This document shows, one piece after another, positions 1 to 6,217 of a DNA stretch of 17,164 bases. The position numbers and the translations under genes were made by a program. The notes under the pieces are model-generated. The model ran no database searches and was not told the DNA's origin. It was given only the letters and a program-made list of their open reading frames with translations. Position 1 is the first letter of the stretch, and each line of letters starts with the position of its first letter. Origin of the DNA: Caldilineae bacterium (lineage in GTDB: Bacteria > Chloroflexota > Anaerolineae > J102); assembly GCA_011176555.1 (NCBI GenBank), contig DUEF01000014.1, positions 1 to 17,164 of the forward strand, written 5' to 3'.

Positions 1-15
1 AAAGCGGCCAGTCGC

Positions 16-729
16 ATGTTGTACCGGCATCCAACCGACAAACGGCTGGGCGGCGTGTGTGGCGGCATCGGCGACTACCTGGATATCGACCCGGTGCTTT
101 TGCGCCTGGGGTGGATTCTGGCTACATTCTTGACAGGCGGCGTAGCGCTTTTGATTTACGTCTTGATGTGGGTTGCGCTCCCCATCGGTACACAACAAGA
201 CGGTCAAACGGAGAAAGCAGCCATCAATCTTGGCGATAACGTTTTGAGCAAATTGGCTTATATTTTCATCGCCTTGGGCGTGCTGTGGCTCCTGGCCAAC
301 ACTGGCCTTCTTCCCCGCCTCTGGGGAGGCTTCTGGTCGGTGGCGAGCGTGCTGTTCTGGCCCGCGGTGCTGATTGTCGCCGGCTTCCTGCTGCTGCGAA
401 AAAACGGAGACGCGGCCTCATTGGGGCGCGATGTCCGCAAGCGCATGCCTGATGGCGAAACAGTGAAACAGACTGTCAAGAACACCCACCAACGCCTGCC
501 CCTCAAGCGCTCTGCTGATGACCGCGTCCTGCTGGGCGTTTGCGGCGGCATCGCCCAAGCGTTGAAGATCGATCCCATCATCGTACGCATCCTCTGGGCC
601 TTGTTCAGCATCGGCAGCATTGGCGTAGGCGTCATCATCTACGTACTCCTCGCCATCATCATGCCTGAAGACAAATCCCTGGAAATCGAGGCGGTCGAAG
701 GCGAGATCCTGGATCCTGTCGTTCAATAG
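16..729 (+). CDS. Membrane protein with two PspC domains
   Basis: A 237-residue membrane protein with one PspC domain at each end. The first (about residues 1-60) starts with the family signature LGGVCGGIGDYLDIDP followed by a hydrophobic helix (about 34-56). The second (about 163-218) repeats it as LLGVCGGIAQALKIDP plus a helix (about 190-216). Two more hydrophobic segments lie between them (about 77-97 and 108-127), then a charged linker. PspC domains are known from the phage-shock and envelope-stress response, where PspC is an inner-membrane sensor or toxin-like partner; no pspA or pspB is visible here, so a stress role is inference from the domain only. The ATG at 16 is taken because the signature begins a few residues later; the sequence upstream is outside the window and no clear Shine-Dalgarno is seen. 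The tail is acidic. Confidence 0.85.
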   Translation: MLYRHPTDKRLGGVCGGIGDYLDIDPVLLRLGWILATFLTGGVALLIYVLMWVALPIGTQQDGQTEKAAINLGDNVLSKLAYIFIALGVLWLLANTGLLPRLWGGFWSVASVLFWPAVLIVAGFLLLRKNGDAASLGRDVRKRMPDGETVKQTVKNTHQRLPLKRSADDRVLLGVCGGIAQALKIDPIIVRILWALFSIGSIGVGVIIYVLLAIIMPEDKSLEIEAVEGEILDPVVQ

Positions 730-798
730 CGTCCGGTCACGCCCAACGCTCCCAGCATTCAAATAGTTGCATGCGTGAAAAATCAAAAATGAAACCAG

Positions 799-840
799 GT
801 CACTGCTGTGGGTGCATCGAACAGCACCCACGGCAGTGAC
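799..840 (+). terminator. Long stem-loop after the PspC gene
   Basis: A 17-base arm (799-815) pairs with 824-840 across an 8-base loop, with a single G-T type mismatch. It starts 69 bases after the PspC stop. No T-run follows on the plus strand, so it is either a terminator without a U-tract, an mRNA-stabilising hairpin, or a protein-binding palindrome. The structure is certain; the function is not. Confidence 0.45.
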
Positions 841-870
841 ATAATGTGAACGGGGCGAACCACAGGGAGG

Positions 871-910
871 GGGCATGACGATGCCCGGTTTTGGCCGGCT
901 GGCATCGTCA
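871..910. repeat. Overlapping inverted repeats upstream of the hydrolase
   Basis: Two pairings share the same bases. GGGCAT (871-876) pairs with ATGCCC (881-886) over a 4-base loop and is followed by GGTTTT, which looks like a small terminator. Alternatively TGACGATGCC (876-885) pairs perfectly with GGCATCGTCA (901-910) over a 15-base spacer. The two cannot form together. The site lies just upstream of a good -10 box at 923-928, so it could be the end of the previous transcript or an operator. Confidence 0.4.
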
Positions 911-922
911 CACTTATGGGCT

Positions 923-928
923 TATAAT
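923..928 (+). promoter_or_regulatory. Candidate -10 box for the hydrolase gene
   Basis: A perfect TATAAT lies 55 bases upstream of the hydrolase ATG. The matching -35 position (900-905, TGGCAT) is weak, so this is only a candidate promoter, possibly activator-dependent given the inverted repeat ending at 910. Confidence 0.35.
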
Positions 929-983
929 GGCTGCATCGTGCATTCAATGAGACGTCACCAGTAAGCGCTCCGGGATCGTATTC

Positions 984-1838
984 ATGTCATACACAGAAAC
1001 CATCATCACCGCCAATGACGGTCTATCGCTTTTTCTCCGCACCTGGGAACCGGATGAAAAAGAACCCCAGGCTATTCTCGTCCTCGTCCATGGGCTAGCG
1101 GAACACGCCGGTCGCTACCACCATGTTGTGAAGGTCTTTTTACAACATGGTTATGTCATTTATGGCCATGATCACCGCGGGTTTGGACGTTCCGGGGGAC
1201 GACGCGGGGATTTCGAGCATTTCGATCAGGTCTTAGCCGATCTGGATCAAGTCGTAAAATTGGCCCGCTCGCAACATCCCGGTCTGCCGCTGGGCATGTT
1301 CGCGCATAGCATGGGCGGCACGATCGGCGTGCAATACCTGACCCACCATCCAGATCAATTCCGGGCAGCGATTCTTTCCGCCCCTGGCTTTGGTCCTGGC
1401 CCCACCCAGAACAAATTCCTGCTCAGAGTGGCGCGCCTACTCGCCATATTCGCACCAACCCTGACCATTCACCGCGGTTCCAGCGGTGAATACAAACTCA
1501 GCCACGATCCTGCTCAGGCCGAGGCTTGGGATGCGGATCCCTACGTCCACGATCTGGCCACACCGCGCTTCGCTGTGCAATACCTGCAAGCCGCAACCGA
1601 AGCCAAAGCTCAGCTCAGGCGTCTACGACTCCCCATACTCGTCGTGATGGGCGAAGATGATGTCACCATCAACCAAGACGACATCCGCGAAGCAGTGGCG
1701 GCGGCCGGAGACAATCTCACCTTCGTCACCTTTCCAGGTGCATATCACGAAGTGCATAATGAGATTCAGGAAATCCGTGAAAAAATGCTGAGCACCGCTG
1801 TCGCCTGGATGGCGGAGAAACTGCAACTTTCCGCCTGA
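984..1838 (+). CDS. Alpha/beta hydrolase, monoacylglycerol lipase / lysophospholipase-like
   Basis: A 284-residue serine hydrolase of the alpha/beta fold (Hydrolase_4, monoglyceride lipase/lysophospholipase type) that probably hydrolyses an acyl ester such as a monoacylglycerol or lysophospholipid. Seen in the sequence: the oxyanion-hole motif VHGLAEHAGRY (about 35-45), the family motif GHDHRGFGRSGG (61-72), the nucleophile elbow AHSMGG with Ser109, the acid Asp226 in GEDD, and His255 in YHEVHNE. The usual first Gly of GHSMGG is Ala107. There is no signal peptide, so it is probably cytoplasmic or membrane-associated. The ATG at 984 has a weak GGGA 8 bases upstream. A decayed methyltransferase follows 14 bases after the stop and was probably once co-transcribed. 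The substrate is not known from sequence. Confidence 0.88.
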   Translation: MSYTETIITANDGLSLFLRTWEPDEKEPQAILVLVHGLAEHAGRYHHVVKVFLQHGYVIYGHDHRGFGRSGGRRGDFEHFDQVLADLDQVVKLARSQHPGLPLGMFAHSMGGTIGVQYLTHHPDQFRAAILSAPGFGPGPTQNKFLLRVARLLAIFAPTLTIHRGSSGEYKLSHDPAQAEAWDADPYVHDLATPRFAVQYLQAATEAKAQLRRLRLPILVVMGEDDVTINQDDIREAVAAAGDNLTFVTFPGAYHEVHNEIQEIREKMLSTAVAWMAEKLQLSA

Positions 1839-1852
1839 ACCCAGAGCCGATC

Positions 1853-2153
1853 ATGCCCAAAACACTGGTGCAACAGCAGTTTGGCGAAAACGCCGAAAGG
1901 TATGTGCATTCCGAAGTCCATGCCCAAGGCCAAAGCCTGGCGCTCATGGTGACGCTGGCTTCGCCAGAACCCCACTGGCTGGCGCTGGACGTAGCCCCCG
2001 GGCGCGGCCCCATTCCGCTATCGCCATTGCTCGACGGGCGGCTCGCGTGGTTGGTTGTGTCGATATCACCCACAAGATGTTGCTAGCCGCCAGGCTCGGC
2101 CTAGACAATCCGGTCTGGGTGCAAGGAGATGGCGGGGCGCTTCCTCTGGGAAA
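1853..2153 (+). pseudogene. Frameshifted, truncated SAM-dependent methyltransferase
   Basis: Remnant of a class I SAM-dependent methyltransferase (UbiE/Methyltransf_11 type). From ATG 1853 the frame gives the usual N-terminus (QQQFGENAERYV) and reaches the SAM motif as LDVAPGRG. The continuation HSAIAIARRAARVVG, then VDITHKMLLAA, then VWVQGDGGALPLG lies in another frame that starts at the CCCC run 2008-2011. One base lost from that run explains the break, because restoring it gives GRG-x-HSAIAIA like the normal GGGH(T/S)A motif. After about 2153 the similarity stops, so the C-terminal half is missing as well. It sits 14 bases behind the hydrolase, suggesting a former two-gene operon. No active enzyme can be made unless a sequencing error hides the frame, and even then it would be truncated. 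Confidence 0.75.
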
Positions 2154-2176
2154 AACGTACACAAACACCAGGCACT

Positions 2177-2205
2177 TTGCTTTCTTGGGACGCACACTCT
2201 ATAAT
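2177..2205 (+). promoter_or_regulatory. Candidate promoter for the Crp-family regulator
   Basis: TTGCTT (2177-2182), a 17-base spacer and a perfect TATAAT (2200-2205) lie about 185 bases upstream of the regulator start, leaving a long leader. The -35 half is poor (three of six bases). A candidate only. Confidence 0.3.
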
Positions 2206-2389
2206 TTGGGGGTAGTGGAACCGACTTGACTGGCGAATTCGTAAACCGGAAAACCGGGGAATTGTCACCCTGATTTACGGGTCTCCTCGCCAAATTCACT
2301 CTTGACAAAACTTAGAACATCTACCGGTTTGCTGGGTTCTAAACAGGCCAAGACCGCCAATCGTATCACTCTCATTGAGGAAAAAAGCC

Positions 2390-3052
2390 ATGGAAGAAAA
2401 AAAGTATCATCTGTCAACAATGAAGGTGTTCCGGGATCTATCTGAGAAAGACCGAGAGGAGCTGGACCGGATCTCAACGATGAGCACGGTTCGGAGGGGC
2501 AAAGTTTTTTATCGCCCGGAAGAAATGGGGGAAGTGCTATTCATTCTCAAGAAGGGGATTGTACAACTTTATCGGATTTCCCCTGAGGGAAAAAAGTTAG
2601 TTATCGCAACCCTGGATAGGGGGGCGTTGTTTGGGGAAATGGCGTTGCTTGGTCAACAAATGCACAATACTTTTGCCGAGGCGACCACGGATTGCACGAT
2701 TTGTGTGATGAGTCGGAATGATTTGGAACGGTTGATATTGCAGCGCCCGCAGGTCGCCCTGAGCATTTTGGAGATCACCGGACGCCGCCTACGCGATGCC
2801 GAGTCCCGTCTGGAAGATCTGGCCTTCAAGGGGATTCCCGCACGCCTGTCTTCACTGCTCCTGCGGCTGGCCAGAGATGAAGACCGAATCGTTGGCTACA
2901 CGCACCAGGACCTGGCAGAAATGGTTGGCACCTATCGCGAGACGGCCACCCAGGTGTTGAACGATCTCAAAAGCAAGGGATTGATTGAGATCGGACGTAA
3001 ACGAATCGAGATCCTCGATCGGGAAGGCCTGCTCGCCATCGCCGAAGGCTAG
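2390..3052 (+). CDS. Crp/Fnr-family transcriptional regulator
   Basis: A 220-residue transcription factor: cyclic-nucleotide-binding-type sensor domain (about 10-120), long dimer helix (about 120-147) and Crp-type winged helix-turn-helix (about 150-212). The sensor has the family FGEMALL turn (81-87), but where CRP has Arg82-Ser83 to hold the cAMP phosphate this protein has Asn93-Thr94, so cAMP binding as in CRP is unlikely. There is no FNR-type cysteine cluster; only Cys102 and Cys105 are present. The recognition helix reads TYRETATQVLNDL, keeping the Arg-Glu pair (183-184) that CRP-like proteins use on TGTGA half-sites. ATG 2390 is preferred over the upstream TTG at 2375 because GAGG (2377-2380) sits 9 bases before it. 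The next gene starts 22 bases after the stop, so the two may be one operon. The effector is unknown. Confidence 0.9.
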   Translation: MEEKKYHLSTMKVFRDLSEKDREELDRISTMSTVRRGKVFYRPEEMGEVLFILKKGIVQLYRISPEGKKLVIATLDRGALFGEMALLGQQMHNTFAEATTDCTICVMSRNDLERLILQRPQVALSILEITGRRLRDAESRLEDLAFKGIPARLSSLLLRLARDEDRIVGYTHQDLAEMVGTYRETATQVLNDLKSKGLIEIGRKRIEILDREGLLAIAEG

Positions 3053-3074
3053 CTTCACGTCAGGCCCGGATTCT

Positions 3075-3953
3075 GTGCGTCCGACCTTTCTCTATCCTGA
3101 AACCCTGAGCGAAGCGGTGCAGATGTTGGCCGAGTATGGTCAACGCGCATGTCTCATCGTGGGGTCAGAATCCCCGCCGCCGGGCATGTCCCCCGCCGAT
3201 GTGTTCATCGACATCGGTCATCTGGCGGAGTTGGCGGGCATCCATCAGCTGGGCGGGAAAGTGATCGTCGGCGCCAACACGCCACACAGCCTTGTCGCCC
3301 GCTCCTCTCTGATCCGGACGCACGGCGCCTGCCTGGCCGAGGCCAGCGAAGAAGCGCATCACCCCTTTGCGTCGGTGTTGGCATACGACTTTCATCCCGC
3401 AGAGGGCTTCCCGGCCACTGTTTTGGCATTGTTCGCACTTGATGCCGAGATCGAAAGCGCTTGGTTAGACGGTGATGGTGGGGAACAGCGCCGGTGGTCG
3501 CCAATCGACGCCCTTTGGAACCCCGCCATCATCTGGGAAACTCGCCTGGCGCTGGTTGTGCGGTTTTCGGCGGGCGGACGCCCCAGCGGCAGCGCCCTGA
3601 TCACCGTCAACCCGCCGCCCGGCACTGACGCCTTCATTCAAGCTGCCGCCGCCCGCCTGACGCTGAGCCCCGACCAGAGGATTATCACCGACGCCAAAAT
3701 CGCGGTGTCGCCCACCATCGGCGCTCCTTTTGCCTCACCCACCGCCGCCGCCCGACTTTTGGGCGAGACGCCAACGCCCGCCACGATCGAGCAAGCGGCC
3801 CAGACCGCATTAGCTGAAGCGCGCGTTCACTTCTCTCCCGCCGCCCTCTTGACATCGACCTATCCGATCGATTTAGTGGCGCATCTGACCCGCCGGGCGC
3901 TGGACAAAGCATTAGCCCGAGCCCTGAACAAAGCGTCGGCCGCCCGACTTTAG
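3075..3953 (+). CDS. Divergent CoxM-like molybdopterin dehydrogenase FAD-subunit homologue
   Basis: A 292-residue protein resembling the FAD subunit of xanthine/CO dehydrogenases (CoxM/CutM type): N-terminal FAD_binding_5-like domain (about 1-165; starts PTFLYPETLSEAVQMLAEYG, with FIDIGHLAELAGI and a retained HPAEGFPATVLALFALDAEIE) and a CO_deh_flav_C-like domain (about 175-285; ends TSTYPIDLVAHLTRRALDKAL). Both flavin-phosphate loops are altered: the usual GGQSL reads VGSESPP (29-35) and the usual RNxATxGGN reads HHPFASVLAYDF (95-106). There is no molybdenum-subunit or iron-sulfur-subunit gene beside it. It may not bind FAD and may have a regulatory or scaffold role with the preceding Crp-family gene; that is inference. 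The GTG at 3075 is chosen because homologues begin near this point; the reading frame is open further upstream but overlaps the regulator. Confidence 0.65.
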   Translation: MRPTFLYPETLSEAVQMLAEYGQRACLIVGSESPPPGMSPADVFIDIGHLAELAGIHQLGGKVIVGANTPHSLVARSSLIRTHGACLAEASEEAHHPFASVLAYDFHPAEGFPATVLALFALDAEIESAWLDGDGGEQRRWSPIDALWNPAIIWETRLALVVRFSAGGRPSGSALITVNPPPGTDAFIQAAAARLTLSPDQRIITDAKIAVSPTIGAPFASPTAAARLLGETPTPATIEQAAQTALAEARVHFSPAALLTSTYPIDLVAHLTRRALDKALARALNKASAARL

Positions 3954-3962
3954 ACTCAAAAA

Positions 3963-3999
3963 CAAACGCCGCGGTGAAAAATTCAACCCGCGGCGTTTG
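3963..3999. terminator. Bidirectional intrinsic terminator
   Basis: A perfect 12-base stem (3963-3974 with 3988-3999) encloses a 13-base loop that can pair partly within itself. On the minus strand the stem runs into TTTTTGAG, a good U-tract for ending the enolase transcript. On the plus strand the tail is only moderately T-rich. It lies between the converging FAD-subunit-like gene and enolase gene and probably serves both. Confidence 0.8.
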
Positions 4000-4021
4000 C
4001 TTGTGGTGTTATGATGTAGCG

Positions 4022-5317
4022 CTAACGTCGGATATTGGTGAAAGCGGCCAGGCCGGGATAAACCGCGGCATCGCCCAAGTCCTGTTCGATGCGCAACAAT
4101 TGGTTGTATTTGGCCACCCGGTCAGAACGGGCGGGCGCCCCGGTCTTGATCTGGCCGGTGTTGAGGCCAACGACAAGGTCGGCGATGGTGCTGTCTTCGG
4201 TCTCGCCCGAGCGATGGGAGACGACCACGGTCCAGCCCGCGCGTTGTGACATCTCAACGGCGGCAATCGATTCGGTCAGGGTGCCGATTTGATTGACTTT
4301 GCACAGCAGGGAGTTGCAACTCTGCTCGGCGATGGCGCGGGCAATGCGGGTGGTGTTGGTCACCAACAAATCGTCACCCACGATCTGCACGCGGTCGCCG
4401 ATGGCGGCCTGGAGTTTCTGCCAGCCCGACCAGTCGTCTTCGGCCAGACCATCTTCGAGGGAAATGATGGGGTACTTGTTCACCCAGCCGGTGTAGAACT
4501 CGACCATTTCCTCGCTCGTCAGTTTGCGTCCTTCTTTGGCCAGATCGTACAGGCCGGTTTCGGGATCGTAGATCTCGCTGGAAGCAGGATCGAGGGCGAT
4601 GTAGATGTCTTCGCCGGGGCGATAGCCGGCAGTTTCGATCGCTTCGAGGATCACCTCGATGGCTTCGGCGTTGTAGCCCAGGCTGGGAGCGAAACCGCCC
4701 TCGTCGCCGACGTTGGTGCTGTAGCCTTTTTGCTTGAGCACTTTCTTCAGGGTGTGGTAGGTTTCGGCGCCCCAACGCAGGGCCTCAGCGAAGCTGGGCG
4801 CTCCCACGGGCATGATCATGAATTCCTGAAAATCGGTGGAATCGACCGCGTGCTTGCCGCCGTTAAGGATGTTCATCATCGGTACGGGCAGAGTGCGAGC
4901 GCCGACGCCGCCGAGATAACGGTACAAGGGCAGGTCCACGGCCGCGGCCGCGGCATGTGCGCAGGCCAGGGACGCGCCCAAAATGGCGTTTGCGCCCAGA
5001 TTGCCTTTGTTGGGCGTGCCATCCAGTTCCAGCAAAATGGCGTCGATGGTGGTTTGCTCGGTCACATCCACACCGTACAAGGCGTCGGCGATGATGGTGT
5101 TGACGTTATCGACGGCATTAAGGACGCCCTTGCCACCGTAACGATCGGCGTCACCGTCGCGTAGTTCGACGGCTTCGTGGACGCCGGTGCTGGCCCCACT
5201 GGGCACGGCAGCGCGTCCACCGTCGCCATTCATGGTGATGACCTCGACCTCGATGGTGGGGTTGCCGCGACTATCCAAAATTTCGCGGGCGACGATATCT
5301 TCGATTTCGTAGTGCAT
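4022..5317 (-). CDS. eno: Enolase (phosphopyruvate hydratase)
   Basis: A 431-residue enolase of full family length, interconverting 2-phosphoglycerate and phosphoenolpyruvate in glycolysis and gluconeogenesis in the cytoplasm. The N-terminal signature IVAREILDSRGNPTIEVEV and GASTGVHEAVELRD are intact. Active-site residues by comparison with the E. coli enzyme: Glu206 in GDEGGFAP, Lys340 in KVNQIGT, magnesium ligands Asp243, Glu288 (SLEDG) and Asp315 (GDD), and SHRSGE at 367-372. The residue before the catalytic lysine is Cys (LLCKVNQ), where Leu is common. The start is well supported: AAAGGAG lies 8 bases upstream of the ATG. It is a single gene between a terminator and a repeat-rich gap. Confidence 0.98.
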   Translation of the reverse strand: MHYEIEDIVAREILDSRGNPTIEVEVITMNGDGGRAAVPSGASTGVHEAVELRDGDADRYGGKGVLNAVDNVNTIIADALYGVDVTEQTTIDAILLELDGTPNKGNLGANAILGASLACAHAAAAAVDLPLYRYLGGVGARTLPVPMMNILNGGKHAVDSTDFQEFMIMPVGAPSFAEALRWGAETYHTLKKVLKQKGYSTNVGDEGGFAPSLGYNAEAIEVILEAIETAGYRPGEDIYIALDPASSEIYDPETGLYDLAKEGRKLTSEEMVEFYTGWVNKYPIISLEDGLAEDDWSGWQKLQAAIGDRVQIVGDDLLVTNTTRIARAIAEQSCNSLLCKVNQIGTLTESIAAVEMSQRAGWTVVVSHRSGETEDSTIADLVVGLNTGQIKTGAPARSDRVAKYNQLLRIEQDLGDAAVYPGLAAFTNIRR

Positions 5318-5380
5318 GGTGAAAACTCCTTTGGGTTTCTGCGGTTTAGTGAATCAATTCTCTACCGGACGCTTTTGTTC

Positions 5381-5582
5381 TGTCATTCTGAGCGGATTTT
5401 CGATGCCATTCCATGCGGAGAAATGCGGTGCTCTTCGAAAAATTGTTCAACGAGAGACCAATTTTAGCGAAGAATCTCGACGTTGGCGTACCGCGAGACT
5501 CCTTCGGTTGCACTCAGGACAGGCTCTTCGCTGGCGTTTTCGTACTTGCCAGAATTGGGTGTTTGAGCCGCTCAGGGTGACA
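5381..5582. repeat. MITE-like palindromic intergenic element
   Basis: The element is bounded by TGTCATTCTGAGCGG (5381-5395) and its inverted copy CCGCTCAGGGTGACA (5568-5582), matching at 13 of 15 positions. A second inverted pair lies inside: CGAAGAATCTCG (5468-5479) against CGAGACTCCTTCG (5494-5506). Sequences of the TGTCATTCTGAGCG...GAATCTCG type are, from memory, common dispersed repeats in several bacterial groups including Chloroflexota. No transposase is encoded. It fills most of the gap between enolase and the methyltransferase remnant. Confidence 0.6.
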
Positions 5583-5660
5583 CAATGAGAAAAGTATTCG
5601 GTAGCAAATGGATCAATTGGTTTTGGTTCTTTCGGAGATTGGAGGGTTGACGATATTATG

Positions 5661-5705
5661 CGACATGAATGTCGTGTCACAGATTGTATCGCGACATTCA
5701 TGTCG
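5661..5705. repeat. Perfect 14-base inverted repeat with palindromic arms
   Basis: CGACATGAATGTCG (5661-5674) and its exact reverse complement (5692-5705) are separated by 17 bases. Each arm is itself a palindrome (CGACAT against ATGTCG around a 2-base centre). The right arm contains the stop codon of the methyltransferase remnant. It could be a transcript-end hairpin, a paired operator, or the end of an inserted element. Confidence 0.6.
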
Positions 5706-6171
5706 TTCTGATTACCTGAACCCTGTTGAGCCGGGTTTTCCTTTGATTTGCCAGCGTATTCCTTTCCCAAAATACGCCGTCTGCGTAACCCTGAATTGAC
5801 GAATTGGTTTCTGCCAGCGCTAGCCGTTTTTCAGCAAGACAGCAGTACTCTTCATCGATTTCGATGCCAATATAATGACGATTCAGCTTTTTCGCCACTA
5901 CCGATGTGGTTCCAGACCCCAAGAATGGATCGAGTACGACATCTCTCTCTTTTGAACTGGCCAGGATAATTTTAGCTAGAAGTTTTTCCGGTTTCTGGGT
6001 GGGGTGCTCTGTATTTTCTGGCATGGACCAAAAGGGAACCGTGAGGTCAGTCCAAAGGTTAGAAGGATGCGTCAGGAGGCGTTTTTGATAGCGCGTTCGC
6101 TCGGCAGGGGTTAAGGATATTGTTTTATTCCGTGGCGCTTTCTTTTTGCTGTTTGGCAATAATGTCTCCAT
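5698..6171 (-). pseudogene. Beta-class DNA methyltransferase remnant with large internal deletion
   Basis: An open frame of 157 residues that joins two ends of a site-specific DNA methyltransferase (DNA methylase N4/N6 family). Residues 1-33 look like the normal N-terminus (NKTISLTPAERTRYQKRLL). Residues 34-145 are the C-terminal part: HPSNLWTD, FWSMPENTEHPTQKPEKL, the SAM motif DPFLGSGTT (81-89), IGIEIDEEYC and the tail GYADGVFWERNTL. Everything usually found between, including the catalytic DPPY or SPPY motif (motif IV) and the target-recognition part, is absent. The join is in frame near 6070-6080. Full-length relatives are, from memory, about twice this length or more. No restriction gene is adjacent. 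It is almost certainly inactive as a methylase, although SAM binding might remain. It starts 46 bases after the stop of the upstream aminotransferase; no good Shine-Dalgarno is seen. Confidence 0.78.
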
Positions 6172-6217
6172 GTTACGTGGCCTGGTCAGACCGTCGGTGC
6201 GGGCTCCCGCCTTTGTG

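Noticed and set aside
2302..2307. Perfect TTGACA upstream of the Crp-family gene
   Set aside because: No -10-like sequence is found 16-18 bases downstream, so it is not called as a promoter.
4289..5164. Long plus-strand open frame opposite enolase
   Set aside because: It is an antisense shadow of a fully conserved enolase; its composition follows the third-codon pattern of the real gene and it has no recognisable domain.
5698..6171. Restriction-modification or defence island
   Set aside because: Only a catalytically dead methyltransferase fragment is present; no nuclease, toxin, or other defence gene is beside it.
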